Below are positions 1 to 5,010 of a stretch of DNA of 5,683 bases, piece by piece. Location: positions 1-5,683 of the forward strand of contig JBHEMK010000040.1 of assembly GCA_046262635.1 (NCBI GenBank), written 5' to 3'. Source of the stretch: JBHEMK01 sp046262635 (lineage in GTDB: Bacteria > Actinomycetota > Thermoleophilia > Gaiellales > Gaiellaceae). The position numbers were made by a program, and so were the translations under genes. Position 1 is the first letter of the stretch; each line of letters begins with the position of its first letter. The notes under the pieces are model-generated. The model ran no database searches. It had not been told where the DNA came from and saw nothing but the letters and a program-made list of their open reading frames with translations.

Positions 1-136
1 CCCGGACGGTCACCGAGGCCGCGCGACGCTGCACGAGCAGCAGCGACTGAGCGGCGGGACGGTCGTCGAGCAGCGAGTCGCGATACCCGTTCCGGCTCGC
101 AGGCACGTCGAGGAGCTCTTCCAACTCGGCCGACAT
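1..136 (-). CDS. Partial divergent gene, N-terminal 45 residues, function unknown
   Basis: The reverse strand has an ATG at 136-134 followed by 45 sense codons to the left edge with no stop. The predicted protein begins MSAELEELLDVPASRNGYRD and continues with a Leu/Arg/Ala-rich stretch. The start is supported by a strong Shine-Dalgarno, AGGAGAGG (147 down to 140), whose AGGAG core lies 6 nt from the ATG, and by a good sigma70-type promoter at 201-173 that would give a leader of about 30 nt. I do not recognise the family: 45 residues show no helix-turn-helix, signal peptide, membrane segment or cofactor motif. It is divergent from the sulfur operon and shares its control region, so a regulator, transporter or related enzyme would be plausible, but that is position only. 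The gene call is fairly secure; the function is unknown. Confidence 0.6.
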   Translation of the reverse strand, partial: MSAELEELLDVPASRNGYRDSLLDDRPAAQSLLLVQRRAASVTVR

Positions 137-172
137 CGGCCTCTCCTTTCATTTGAGCGGGTGATGCCGGTG

Positions 173-201
173 ACCGTACCGTTGTCAGTTCTGACAATCA
201 A
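173..201 (-). promoter_or_regulatory. Predicted sigma70-type promoter of the divergent minus-strand gene
   Basis: Read on the reverse strand, TTGATT (201-196) is followed by exactly 17 nt and then TACGGT (178-173), which fits the TAnnnT pattern of a -10 box. Transcription would start near 166, leaving about 30 nt of leader containing the AGGAGAGG ribosome site before the ATG at 136. The inverted repeat at 182-197 fills most of the spacer and touches the -35, which suggests regulation by a bound factor. This is a consensus match by eye only. Confidence 0.5.
182..197. promoter_or_regulatory. Perfect 7-bp inverted repeat (TTGTCAG-TT-CTGACAA), candidate operator
   Basis: TTGTCAG (182-188) and CTGACAA (191-197) are exact reverse complements separated by TT. 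The 16-bp site lies between the -35 and -10 boxes of the minus-strand promoter, a typical place for a dimeric repressor. The size and symmetry would suit GntR, TetR or MarR-type regulators, but the sequence does not tell which. It sits about 100 nt upstream of the flavoprotein start, so it could also affect the plus-strand operon. Confidence 0.5.
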
Positions 202-213
202 GATGGTAGTTCT

Positions 214-237
214 GGGCCTGGCCGCTCTGGCCGGCCC
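214..237. repeat. GC-rich imperfect inverted repeat (hairpin) in the divergent intergenic region
   Basis: GGGCC (214-218) pairs with GGCCC (233-237), and after a single bulged T (219) GGCC (220-223) pairs with GGCC (229-232) around the 5-nt loop GCTCT. This gives about 9 GC pairs. TGGCC occurs at 219, 228 and 239. No T-run follows on either strand, so it is not a standard intrinsic terminator. It would be transcribed only if an operon promoter lies upstream of it. Its role is unknown, and chance in GC-rich DNA is possible. Confidence 0.3.
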
Positions 238-257
238 TTGGCCAGTAGATAACACGA

Positions 258-276
258 TCTAATCGCTGGGATTAGA
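258..276. promoter_or_regulatory. Perfect 7-bp inverted repeat (TCTAATC-N5-GATTAGA), candidate operator for the sulfur operon
   Basis: TCTAATC (258-264) and GATTAGA (270-276) are exact reverse complements around GCTGG. The site is AT-richer than its surroundings. It ends 10 nt before the proposed -10 box (287-292), so it occupies the place where a -35 would be, and no -35 hexamer is visible there. That fits either an activator site replacing the -35 or a repressor site blocking polymerase. The arms differ from the 182-197 repeat, so a second regulator is likely if both sites are real. Confidence 0.5.
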
Positions 277-283
277 AGAAGTC

Positions 284-292
284 TGGTAGAGT
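284..292 (+). promoter_or_regulatory. Extended -10 promoter of the operon, probably giving a leaderless mRNA
   Basis: TGG-TAGAGT matches an extended -10 (TGn-TAnnnT). Only 6 nt (293-298) separate it from the GTG at 299, so transcription would begin at or next to the start codon. No Shine-Dalgarno is present before the GTG. An in-frame TAG at 287-289, inside the -10 itself, rules out any longer N-terminus, since 290-298 contain no start codon. Leaderless mRNAs with this geometry are common in actinobacteria. Confidence 0.5.
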
Positions 293-298
293 CGGGAC

Positions 299-1495
299 GT
301 GCGGACCGTTCCGAATTTCGACGTGCTCGTGATCGGCAGCGGCGCCTCAGGGCTCGCGGCAGCGGTCTCGGCCGAGCATGCGGGGGCCCGCGTGGCCGTG
401 GCGACCAAGGGCTCGCTCCAGTCCTGCAACTCCGCCAAGGCGCAGGGCGGGATTCAGGCGGCGCTCGCAGAGGACGACTCGCCGCAGCTGCATGCACGGG
501 ACGTCTGGACGTCGAGCCACGAGACCGCCGACCGCCGCCTCGTGGAGGTGTTGACTTCCGAGGCGCCCTCGGCCATCCACTGGCTCGAGGAGCTCGGCGT
601 CGAGTTCACTCGCGACCACGAGGGAAGCTACCGGCTCGCCCGCTGCGGCGGCGCCTCCCGGAAGCGTCTGCTCCAGGTCGGCGACCGTACCGGGCACGCG
701 CTCACCAAGGCCCTGCGAGAGACGTGGCAGTCGAACGGAGGCACGACGCTCGCCAATGCGCCGCTCGCGAGCCTCGAGCCGGTGGGGAGCGGCTGGCGCG
801 CCCGCGTGGGCGAGCAGGAGGTCGAGGCGCAGACCGTCGTCCTCGCCGCCGGGGGCCGCTGTTTCCGGGAGGCGCAGGACCGGGGCGAGCTCTCGACAAA
901 CCATCCCGGCGCCACCGGCGAGGTCACCCAGATCGCGCTCGACCTCGGCGCGGCTGCGCGCGATCTCGACGCGCTTCAGTACCACCCGAACGGCGGTGCG
1001 TGGCCGGACAACATGCAGGGCTACTCCATCCCGGAGACGACGCGTGCCTATGGGGCCGTGCTGCTGAACGCCGAACGCGAGGAATTCTGCGACTCCCTCG
1101 CGCCGCGCGACGTCGTCAGCCAGGCGATCGTCGACGAGGTTGCGAAGGGGAAGGGCATCGAGACGCCCGACGGCCGCCCTGCGGTCTATCTCGACACGAC
1201 CCGGATCACGGCCGAGGATGCGGAAGTCTCGCTGCCGTACATGCTCCGTCGCTACCGTGCCGCCGGGATCGACCCGCTGGCCGAACCGGTCCTCACCTAC
1301 CCGGTCCTGCACTACCAGAATGGCGGTCTCGTGATCTCGGAGGACGCCGAGACGACGCTCGAGGGGCTCTACGCCTGCGGCGAGATCGCCGGAGGCACCC
1401 ACGGGCGGAACCGGATGATGGGCAACTCACTCCTCGAGTGCTGCGTGTTCGGCCGCCGGGCCGGCAGGGCGGCCGGGAGGAAGGCGAGAGCATGA
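299..1495 (+). CDS. FAD-dependent fumarate reductase/succinate dehydrogenase-type flavoprotein, possibly a sulfoacrylate reductase
   Basis: This 398-residue protein belongs to the SdhA/FrdA/NadB flavoprotein family. Visible motifs are the N-terminal FAD loop GSGASG (13-18), AQGGI (48-52), GDRTGHAL (128-135), LQYHPNG with His229, PETTR (Glu246, Arg249), LAPRDVV with the proton-shuttle Arg270, LHYQNGG with His338, and the C-terminal HGRNRMMGNSLLE with Arg372. The residues that bind and protonate fumarate in the family therefore seem to be present. The histidine that anchors FAD covalently in SdhA/FrdA aligns with Asn44, so FAD is probably non-covalent. The protein stops soon after the FAD-binding core and lacks the C-terminal helical domain of full SdhA/FrdA (about 580-600 residues). 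No iron-sulfur or membrane subunit is nearby. It overlaps the dehydratase gene by 4 nt. Reduction of sulfoacrylate to 3-sulfopropanoate is inferred from context; fumarate or another unsaturated acid is possible. Confidence 0.85.
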   Translation: MRTVPNFDVLVIGSGASGLAAAVSAEHAGARVAVATKGSLQSCNSAKAQGGIQAALAEDDSPQLHARDVWTSSHETADRRLVEVLTSEAPSAIHWLEELGVEFTRDHEGSYRLARCGGASRKRLLQVGDRTGHALTKALRETWQSNGGTTLANAPLASLEPVGSGWRARVGEQEVEAQTVVLAAGGRCFREAQDRGELSTNHPGATGEVTQIALDLGAAARDLDALQYHPNGGAWPDNMQGYSIPETTRAYGAVLLNAEREEFCDSLAPRDVVSQAIVDEVAKGKGIETPDGRPAVYLDTTRITAEDAEVSLPYMLRRYRAAGIDPLAEPVLTYPVLHYQNGGLVISEDAETTLEGLYACGEIAGGTHGRNRMMGNSLLECCVFGRRAGRAAGRKARA

Positions 1496-2391
1496 GCACG
1501 ATCGAAACGACTGGCCTGCAGCACGCGGTTGAGGATGCCGCCGCGCACCTCTACGTCTGGGCCCTGAAGGACATCCCGCAGGACCTGCGCGATGCCCTGT
1601 CGGCGGCGCGCTTGAAAGAGACCTCGGTGCCGGGCAAACGCGTTCTCGAGACGATCCACCGGAACATCCAGATCGCGGACGACCAGAAGAACCTGGTCTG
1701 CCAGGACACCGGCATCGCGGTCTACACGTGCCGGGTCGGCGAGAACTTCCCACTCCACCCCGCCCGGATCTACGAGGCGCTTCGCGACGGAACGGCGCGG
1801 GCCACCATCGAGCACCCGCTGCGCTCGAACGCCGTGCACACGATCACGCGAGAGAACACCGGGCCGAACATCGGCTACCGGCTGCCGATCGTGCACTGGG
1901 AGTTCATCGGCGGCTGGGAGGGCCTCGACGTCAAGTGCGTCCCGAAGGGCTCAGGCTCCGAGAACATGAGCTTCCTCAAGATGTGCGTCCCGGCGGACGG
2001 AGTCAAGGGGATCAAGCAGTTCGTTCTCGAGAGCATCGTCGGGGCCGGCGGCAAGCCGTGCCCGCCCGGGATTGTCGGCGTCGGCATCGGCGGTTCGGCC
2101 GACTACGCCATGTATCTCGCCAAGGAAGCGATCGCACGCCCGGTCGGCACACGCAATTCCGATCCGATCGTCGCACAGCTCGAGGACGAGCTCTTCGGGC
2201 TGCTGAACGAGACCGGGATCGGCCCGATGGGTCTCGGCGGCGACGTCACCGTGCTGCAGTGCCACATCGAGCACGCTGACACCCACATGACGCTCAACCC
2301 CGTGGCCGTCAACTACCAGTGCTGGGCCGCACGCCGCGCCTCCGTGCACATCACCGCCGACGGCACCCTCGACTACGACCGAGAGTTCTGA
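1492..2391 (+). CDS. Class I fumarase-type Fe-S hydro-lyase, alpha subunit
   Basis: This 299-residue protein is the N-terminal-domain subunit of the class I (oxygen-sensitive, [4Fe-4S]) fumarase/L-tartrate dehydratase family, at full expected length for a split enzyme. Landmarks are CQDTG (Cys70), PKGSGSEN (151-158), KPCPPGIVGVGIGG (Cys190), GPMGLGGDVT (244-253) and VNYQCWAARR (Cys277). Cys70, Cys190 and Cys277 match the three cluster ligands of the family in order and spacing; the fourth iron binds substrate. The ATG overlaps the previous stop as ATGA, with GGAGG about 11 nt upstream. It should pair with the beta subunit encoded 80 nt downstream. Ordinary fumarase (malate to fumarate) is the family default. 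Beside ComA, dehydration of sulfolactate, the sulfonate analogue of malate, to sulfoacrylate is an attractive alternative. The family call is firm; the substrate is not. Confidence 0.9.
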   Translation: MSTIETTGLQHAVEDAAAHLYVWALKDIPQDLRDALSAARLKETSVPGKRVLETIHRNIQIADDQKNLVCQDTGIAVYTCRVGENFPLHPARIYEALRDGTARATIEHPLRSNAVHTITRENTGPNIGYRLPIVHWEFIGGWEGLDVKCVPKGSGSENMSFLKMCVPADGVKGIKQFVLESIVGAGGKPCPPGIVGVGIGGSADYAMYLAKEAIARPVGTRNSDPIVAQLEDELFGLLNETGIGPMGLGGDVTVLQCHIEHADTHMTLNPVAVNYQCWAARRASVHITADGTLDYDREF

Positions 2392-2471
2392 GACGTGCCC
2401 CGGATGCTGACCGCCCGCGGTCGGAGGCAGGAGCAGCGCGTGACGCTCCGTCCACCGACGAGGGAGGTCTG
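2392..2471 (+). other. 80-nt gap between dehydratase subunits, with a small hairpin and an open alpha-frame extension
   Basis: This is the only sizeable gap in the operon. GACCGC (2409-2414) and GCGGTC (2417-2422) form a perfect 14-bp palindrome that can fold as a roughly 7-bp hairpin (2407-2424, one G-U pair). A second pair, GGAGC (2430-2434) and GCTCC (2445-2449), could form a weaker stem. No T-run follows, so I see no terminator, and I see no convincing promoter. The alpha reading frame stays open after its TGA through 26 more codons, to a TGA at 2470-2472 that shares one base with the beta ATG. GTG 2395 or ATG 2404 in that frame could start a peptide of about 22-25 residues, but neither has a good ribosome site. 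Confidence 0.4.
2461..2467 (+). promoter_or_regulatory. Ribosome binding site fixing the dehydratase beta start
   Basis: AGGGAGG lies 4 nt before the ATG at 2472. The frame is open further upstream to an ATG at 2319, but that stretch overlaps the end of the alpha gene in another frame and reads as Arg/Pro-rich shadow sequence. The family-like sequence begins just after 2472. Confidence 0.7.
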
Positions 2472-3059
2472 ATGGCGACCCACGAGGTCACCTTTCCGAT
2501 CACCGATGCGCGGCAGATCCTCGAGCTCCGAGCGGGCGACGAGGTGACCGTGCAGGGGCACATCATCGGCATCCGCGATCGGACGCAGATTCGGATCTTC
2601 GACGAGGGCGTCGAGCCGCCGATGGACCTCCGCGGCGCCTTCCTCCTGCACACTGCGCCGGGCGTACGCAAGCTCGCCGAGGGCAAGTACGAGAAGGTCT
2701 GCATCGGCACGACAACCTCGGCGCGGATGGTGCGCTTCACGGAGCCGCTCGGCGCGCAGTACGGCGTCCGCGCCATCTGCGGCAAGGGCGGCTTCCCCGA
2801 CGAGGCGATCGAGCCGATGCAGCGGCTCGGCATGGTCTACTTCGCGATCGTCGGCGGGGCCGCTGCATTGGAGACGACCCAGATCGAGGAGATCGAGGAG
2901 GTCGCCTGGGAAGACCTCATGCCGGAGTGCCTCTGGCGGTTCCGCGTCAAGGACTTCGGCCCGCTGACGGTGGGCATCGACGCACACGGCAGCTCCCTCT
3001 ACCACGACGTCCAGACCGCGGCCAAGAAGAAGCTGGAGGAGATCTATGCCAGGCTTTAG
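2472..3059 (+). CDS. Class I fumarase-type Fe-S hydro-lyase, beta subunit, with altered signature
   Basis: This 195-residue protein matches the C-terminal-domain subunit of class I fumarase/tartrate dehydratase. It begins with the usual LRAGDEVTVQGHI element (19-31). It keeps a GTTTSARM block (79-86, usually GPTTSxRM), GKGG (104-107), a VGGAAALE segment near residues 133-140, and the closing FGPLTVGIDAHGSSLY. The most conserved family signature, RDAAHKR, is replaced by RDRTQIR (35-41): the first Arg-Asp remains but the Ala-Ala-His is gone. The residues corresponding to the catalytic Thr/Arg (Thr82, Arg85) and Lys105 appear conserved, so the protein looks functional but probably not an ordinary fumarase. 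It should form the active enzyme with the alpha subunit, since the active site lies between the two domains. Its stop overlaps the comA start by 14 nt. Substrate (sulfolactate or a related sulfonate) is inferred. Confidence 0.85.
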   Translation: MATHEVTFPITDARQILELRAGDEVTVQGHIIGIRDRTQIRIFDEGVEPPMDLRGAFLLHTAPGVRKLAEGKYEKVCIGTTTSARMVRFTEPLGAQYGVRAICGKGGFPDEAIEPMQRLGMVYFAIVGGAAALETTQIEEIEEVAWEDLMPECLWRFRVKDFGPLTVGIDAHGSSLYHDVQTAAKKKLEEIYARL

Positions 3060-3837
3060 CGACGGGTTCCTCGGAGTGCCGGCCCGGCCCGGCAAGCCGC
3101 GCGCGACCGGGCTCACGCACGTGATGGACAAGGGCCTGAACCTGCGGGACATCGAGGGAATGTTCGACACGGGCGGCGAGTTCGTGGACATCGTCAAGCT
3201 CGGCTGGGGGACGAGTTACGTCACGAACAACCTCGAGAAGAAGATCGCTCTCTACCGCCACTTCGAAACGCCTGTGGTCTGCGGCGGCACGCTCTTCGAG
3301 GCCGTGTACGGGCGCGACCGGATCGAGGAGTTCAAGGCGTGGCTGACCGAGCACCGGTTCTCGCACGTCGAGATCTCGGACGGCACGCTCGAGATCCCGC
3401 GCGAGCGCAAGTTGGAGCTGATCGAAGACTTCGCCCGGGACTTCACGGTCCTCTCGGAGGTCGGCTCAAAGGACTCGGATGTCGTCTTCGCGCCCTACCA
3501 GTGGGTCGCGTGGATCAAGGAGGAACTCGAGGCTGGCGCCTGGAGGGTGATCACCGAGGCCCGCGAGGGGGGCACGGCCGGGATCTTCCGCAAGGACGGC
3601 GACATGCGCACCGGCTTGATCGACGAGATCGCCCACGAGATCGCCGTCGAGGATCTGATCTTCGAGGCGCCGACGAAGTCCTCGCAGGCCTGGTTCGTCA
3701 AGCAGTTCGGCCCGAACGTGAACCTGGGAAACATCCCGCCCGAGGAGGTTATCCCGCTCGAGACGCTGCGGCTCGGCCTCCGCGGGGACACGCTCAAGGA
3801 GGTTCTCCTCGGTGCCGAGCCTGCTCAGGCTTCCTGA
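3046..3837 (+). CDS. comA: Phosphosulfolactate synthase (ComA family)
   Basis: The 263-residue product closely matches ComA, a TIM-barrel enzyme that joins sulfite to phosphoenolpyruvate to give (2R)-phospho-3-sulfolactate (EC 4.4.1.19). It is the first step of the phosphoenolpyruvate route to coenzyme M and a known route to sulfolactate. Family blocks run the full length: KPRATGLTHVMDKGL (17-31), VKLGWGTSYV with Lys51, CGGTLFEAVY (79-88), VEISDGTLEIP (108-118), SEVGSKD (137-143), TEAREGGTAGIF (170-181), FEAPTK (206-211), FGPNVNLGNI (221-230) and the diagnostic LETLRLGLRGDTL (238-250). The ATG at 3046 has GGAGGAG 4 nt upstream and lies inside the end of the beta subunit gene. The following genes supply sulfite and the preceding genes are suited to processing its product. 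No ComB, ComC, ComD or ComE gene is in the window, so the end product cannot be read directly. Confidence 0.93.
   Translation: MPGFSDGFLGVPARPGKPRATGLTHVMDKGLNLRDIEGMFDTGGEFVDIVKLGWGTSYVTNNLEKKIALYRHFETPVVCGGTLFEAVYGRDRIEEFKAWLTEHRFSHVEISDGTLEIPRERKLELIEDFARDFTVLSEVGSKDSDVVFAPYQWVAWIKEELEAGAWRVITEAREGGTAGIFRKDGDMRTGLIDEIAHEIAVEDLIFEAPTKSSQAWFVKQFGPNVNLGNIPPEEVIPLETLRLGLRGDTLKEVLLGAEPAQAS
3796..3809 (+). promoter_or_regulatory. cysH ribosome binding site inside a small inverted repeat
   Basis: AAGGAGG (3796-3802) lies 9 nt before the GTG at 3812 and supports that start over the in-frame ATG at 3848, which has no clear ribosome site. AGGAG (3797-3801) is the exact reverse complement of CTCCT (3805-3809), with a GTT loop between, so the site can fold on itself. 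It lies inside the comA coding region, so ribosomes finishing comA would open it, which would couple the two genes. Confidence 0.5.
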
Positions 3838-4486
3838 CCTCGAGAGCATGTCAGCCGAGGAGTCGCTCGCCTGGGCCTACGAACAGTTCGGCAACCGCAT
3901 GTGTCTGACCTGCTCGTGGCAGAAGCAGTCGTCGGTGCTCGTCCACATGGTCTCGGAGCTCGGCCTCGAGATTCCGGTGGTCGAGCTCGACACGGCCCTC
4001 TTCTTCCGCGAGACCTACGAAACGCGCGACCGTCTGGTCGAGCGGTACGGCCTCGAGCTGATCCGGCCCGAGCCGATCACGGTCGCCCAGCAGCACGTGC
4101 GGGAGGGGCCGAACCTGTGGGAGCGTGACCCGGACCGCTGCTGCCACATCCGCAAGGTCGAGCCGCTCGAGCGGGCGCTCGCGCCGTACGACGGCTGGAT
4201 CACCGGCATCCGCCGGGAGCAGAGCCTCACCCGCGCGGACGCGCAGCGGGTCGAGTGGAACGAGCACTACGGCGTCTGGAAGATCCAGCCGATCGTCGAC
4301 TGGGATGCCAAGCGCGTCCAGGCGTACATCCAGGTGAACGAGATCCCCTACAACCCTCTGCACGACGCGGGCTACCCGTCGATCGGGTGCATCCCGTGCA
4401 CGAGACCGGTCGCCAGGGGCGAGGACGAGCGCGCGGGACGCTGGGCCGATTCGGACAAGATCGAGTGCGGGATCCACGCACGATGA
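3812..4486 (+). CDS. cysH: Assimilatory adenylylsulfate (APS) reductase, [4Fe-4S] type
   Basis: The 224-residue protein is a CysH-family reductase producing sulfite with reducing power from thioredoxin. The Cys110-Cys111 pair in DRCCHIRKVEPL and Cys193-x-x-Cys196 in IGCIPCT form the CC/CxxC set that binds [4Fe-4S], the mark of enzymes using APS (EC 1.8.4.10) rather than cluster-free PAPS reductases. Other features are the nucleotide-binding loop around SWQKQSSVL (35-43), LDTALFF (59-65), TGIRREQS (131-138), NPLHDAGYPSIGC, and the catalytic C-terminal IECGIH with Cys219. The closing layout resembles the Mycobacterium tuberculosis enzyme, so the end is natural. The gene starts at GTG inside the comA end (26-nt overlap) with AAGGAGG upstream. 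The sulfite could feed sulfite reductase for cysteine, or ComA directly. Confidence 0.93.
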   Translation: MPSLLRLPDLESMSAEESLAWAYEQFGNRMCLTCSWQKQSSVLVHMVSELGLEIPVVELDTALFFRETYETRDRLVERYGLELIRPEPITVAQQHVREGPNLWERDPDRCCHIRKVEPLERALAPYDGWITGIRREQSLTRADAQRVEWNEHYGVWKIQPIVDWDAKRVQAYIQVNEIPYNPLHDAGYPSIGCIPCTRPVARGEDERAGRWADSDKIECGIHAR

Positions 4487-5010
4487 GCGGTGTCGTGATC
4501 TGGTTCACGGGGCTCTCGGGCGCCGGGAAGTCGACGATCGCGGCGATCGTCGGCCGCGAGCTCGAGGCGTCCGGCGCCGCGGTCGAGTACCTCGACGGCG
4601 ACGTCGTCCGCACGCACCTCTCGAAGGGGCTCGGCTTCTCGAAGGAGGATCGCGACACGAACATCGAGCGGATCGGCTGGGTCGCCTCGCGGCTCGCACG
4701 CCACGGTGCCAGCGTGCTCGTGTCCGCGATCTCCCCCTATGCGGCCACGCGCGCCAGGGCGCGCGCGCTCGTCGAGGAGTTCGCGCCCTTCGTCGAGGTG
4801 TACGTCACGACGTCGCTCGACGAGTGCGCCCGCCGCGACGCGAAGGGCCTCTACGAGAAGGCCTTCAGCGGCGAGATCAAGGGGTTCACGGGTGTGTCCG
4901 ACCCATACGAGGCGCCGCAGTCGCCGGAGCTGAGGGTCGAGACCGAGGGCCGCGAGCCGGAGGAGTCCGCGCGCTCGGTGCTCGAGTACCTGTCGGCGGT
5001 GACCGCATGA
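4483..5010 (+). CDS. cysC: Adenylylsulfate (APS) kinase
   Basis: This 175-residue protein phosphorylates APS at the 3' position with ATP to give PAPS (EC 2.7.1.25). It has the Walker A loop GLSGAGKST (10-18), LDGDVVR (37-43), the GLGFSKEDRDTNIERIGWVA segment from residue 49, ISPY with Ser84 at the family's phospho-serine position, and the lid region DAKGLYEKAFSGEIKGFTGV (119-138) followed by DPYEAPQSPEL. Length is normal for a stand-alone CysC. The ATG overlaps the cysH stop by 4 nt and has no clear Shine-Dalgarno of its own, so translation probably depends on coupling. Its presence beside an APS-type CysH is notable, because that reductase does not need PAPS: either the CysH here also accepts PAPS, or PAPS is made for sulfotransferases. 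Confidence 0.95.
   Translation: MSGVVIWFTGLSGAGKSTIAAIVGRELEASGAAVEYLDGDVVRTHLSKGLGFSKEDRDTNIERIGWVASRLARHGASVLVSAISPYAATRARARALVEEFAPFVEVYVTTSLDECARRDAKGLYEKAFSGEIKGFTGVSDPYEAPQSPELRVETEGREPEESARSVLEYLSAVTA

Noticed and set aside
347..1402. Long minus-strand open frame of 351 codons opposite the flavoprotein gene
   Set aside because: It is Arg/Gly/Leu-rich with no recognisable motif and lies entirely opposite a gene with many conserved family motifs. GC-rich codon use commonly leaves the antisense frame open.
299..1495. Dissimilatory APS reductase alpha subunit (AprA), considered because a flavoprotein sits among sulfur genes
   Set aside because: The protein is far shorter than AprA, no AprB-like ferredoxin subunit is adjacent, the catalytic motifs are those of fumarate reductases, and APS reduction is already covered by CysH.
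2407..2424. Intrinsic terminator between dehydratase subunits
   Set aside because: The hairpin is short and no T-run follows. The downstream gene is the obligate partner subunit, so termination there would make little sense.
2319..2471. Longer N-terminus for the dehydratase beta subunit starting at ATG 2319
   Set aside because: The extra 51 residues are Arg/Pro/His-rich, overlap the alpha gene out of frame and resemble no fumarase. AGGGAGG before 2472 and the start of homology favour the shorter form.
299..3837. Catabolic reading, with the operon degrading sulfopropanoate or sulfolactate
   Set aside because: No sulfo-lyase (SuyAB or similar), sulfite exporter or sulfonate transporter is visible, and the linked sulfate-activation and reduction genes make sulfite rather than dispose of it. 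The synthesis direction fits better but is not proven.
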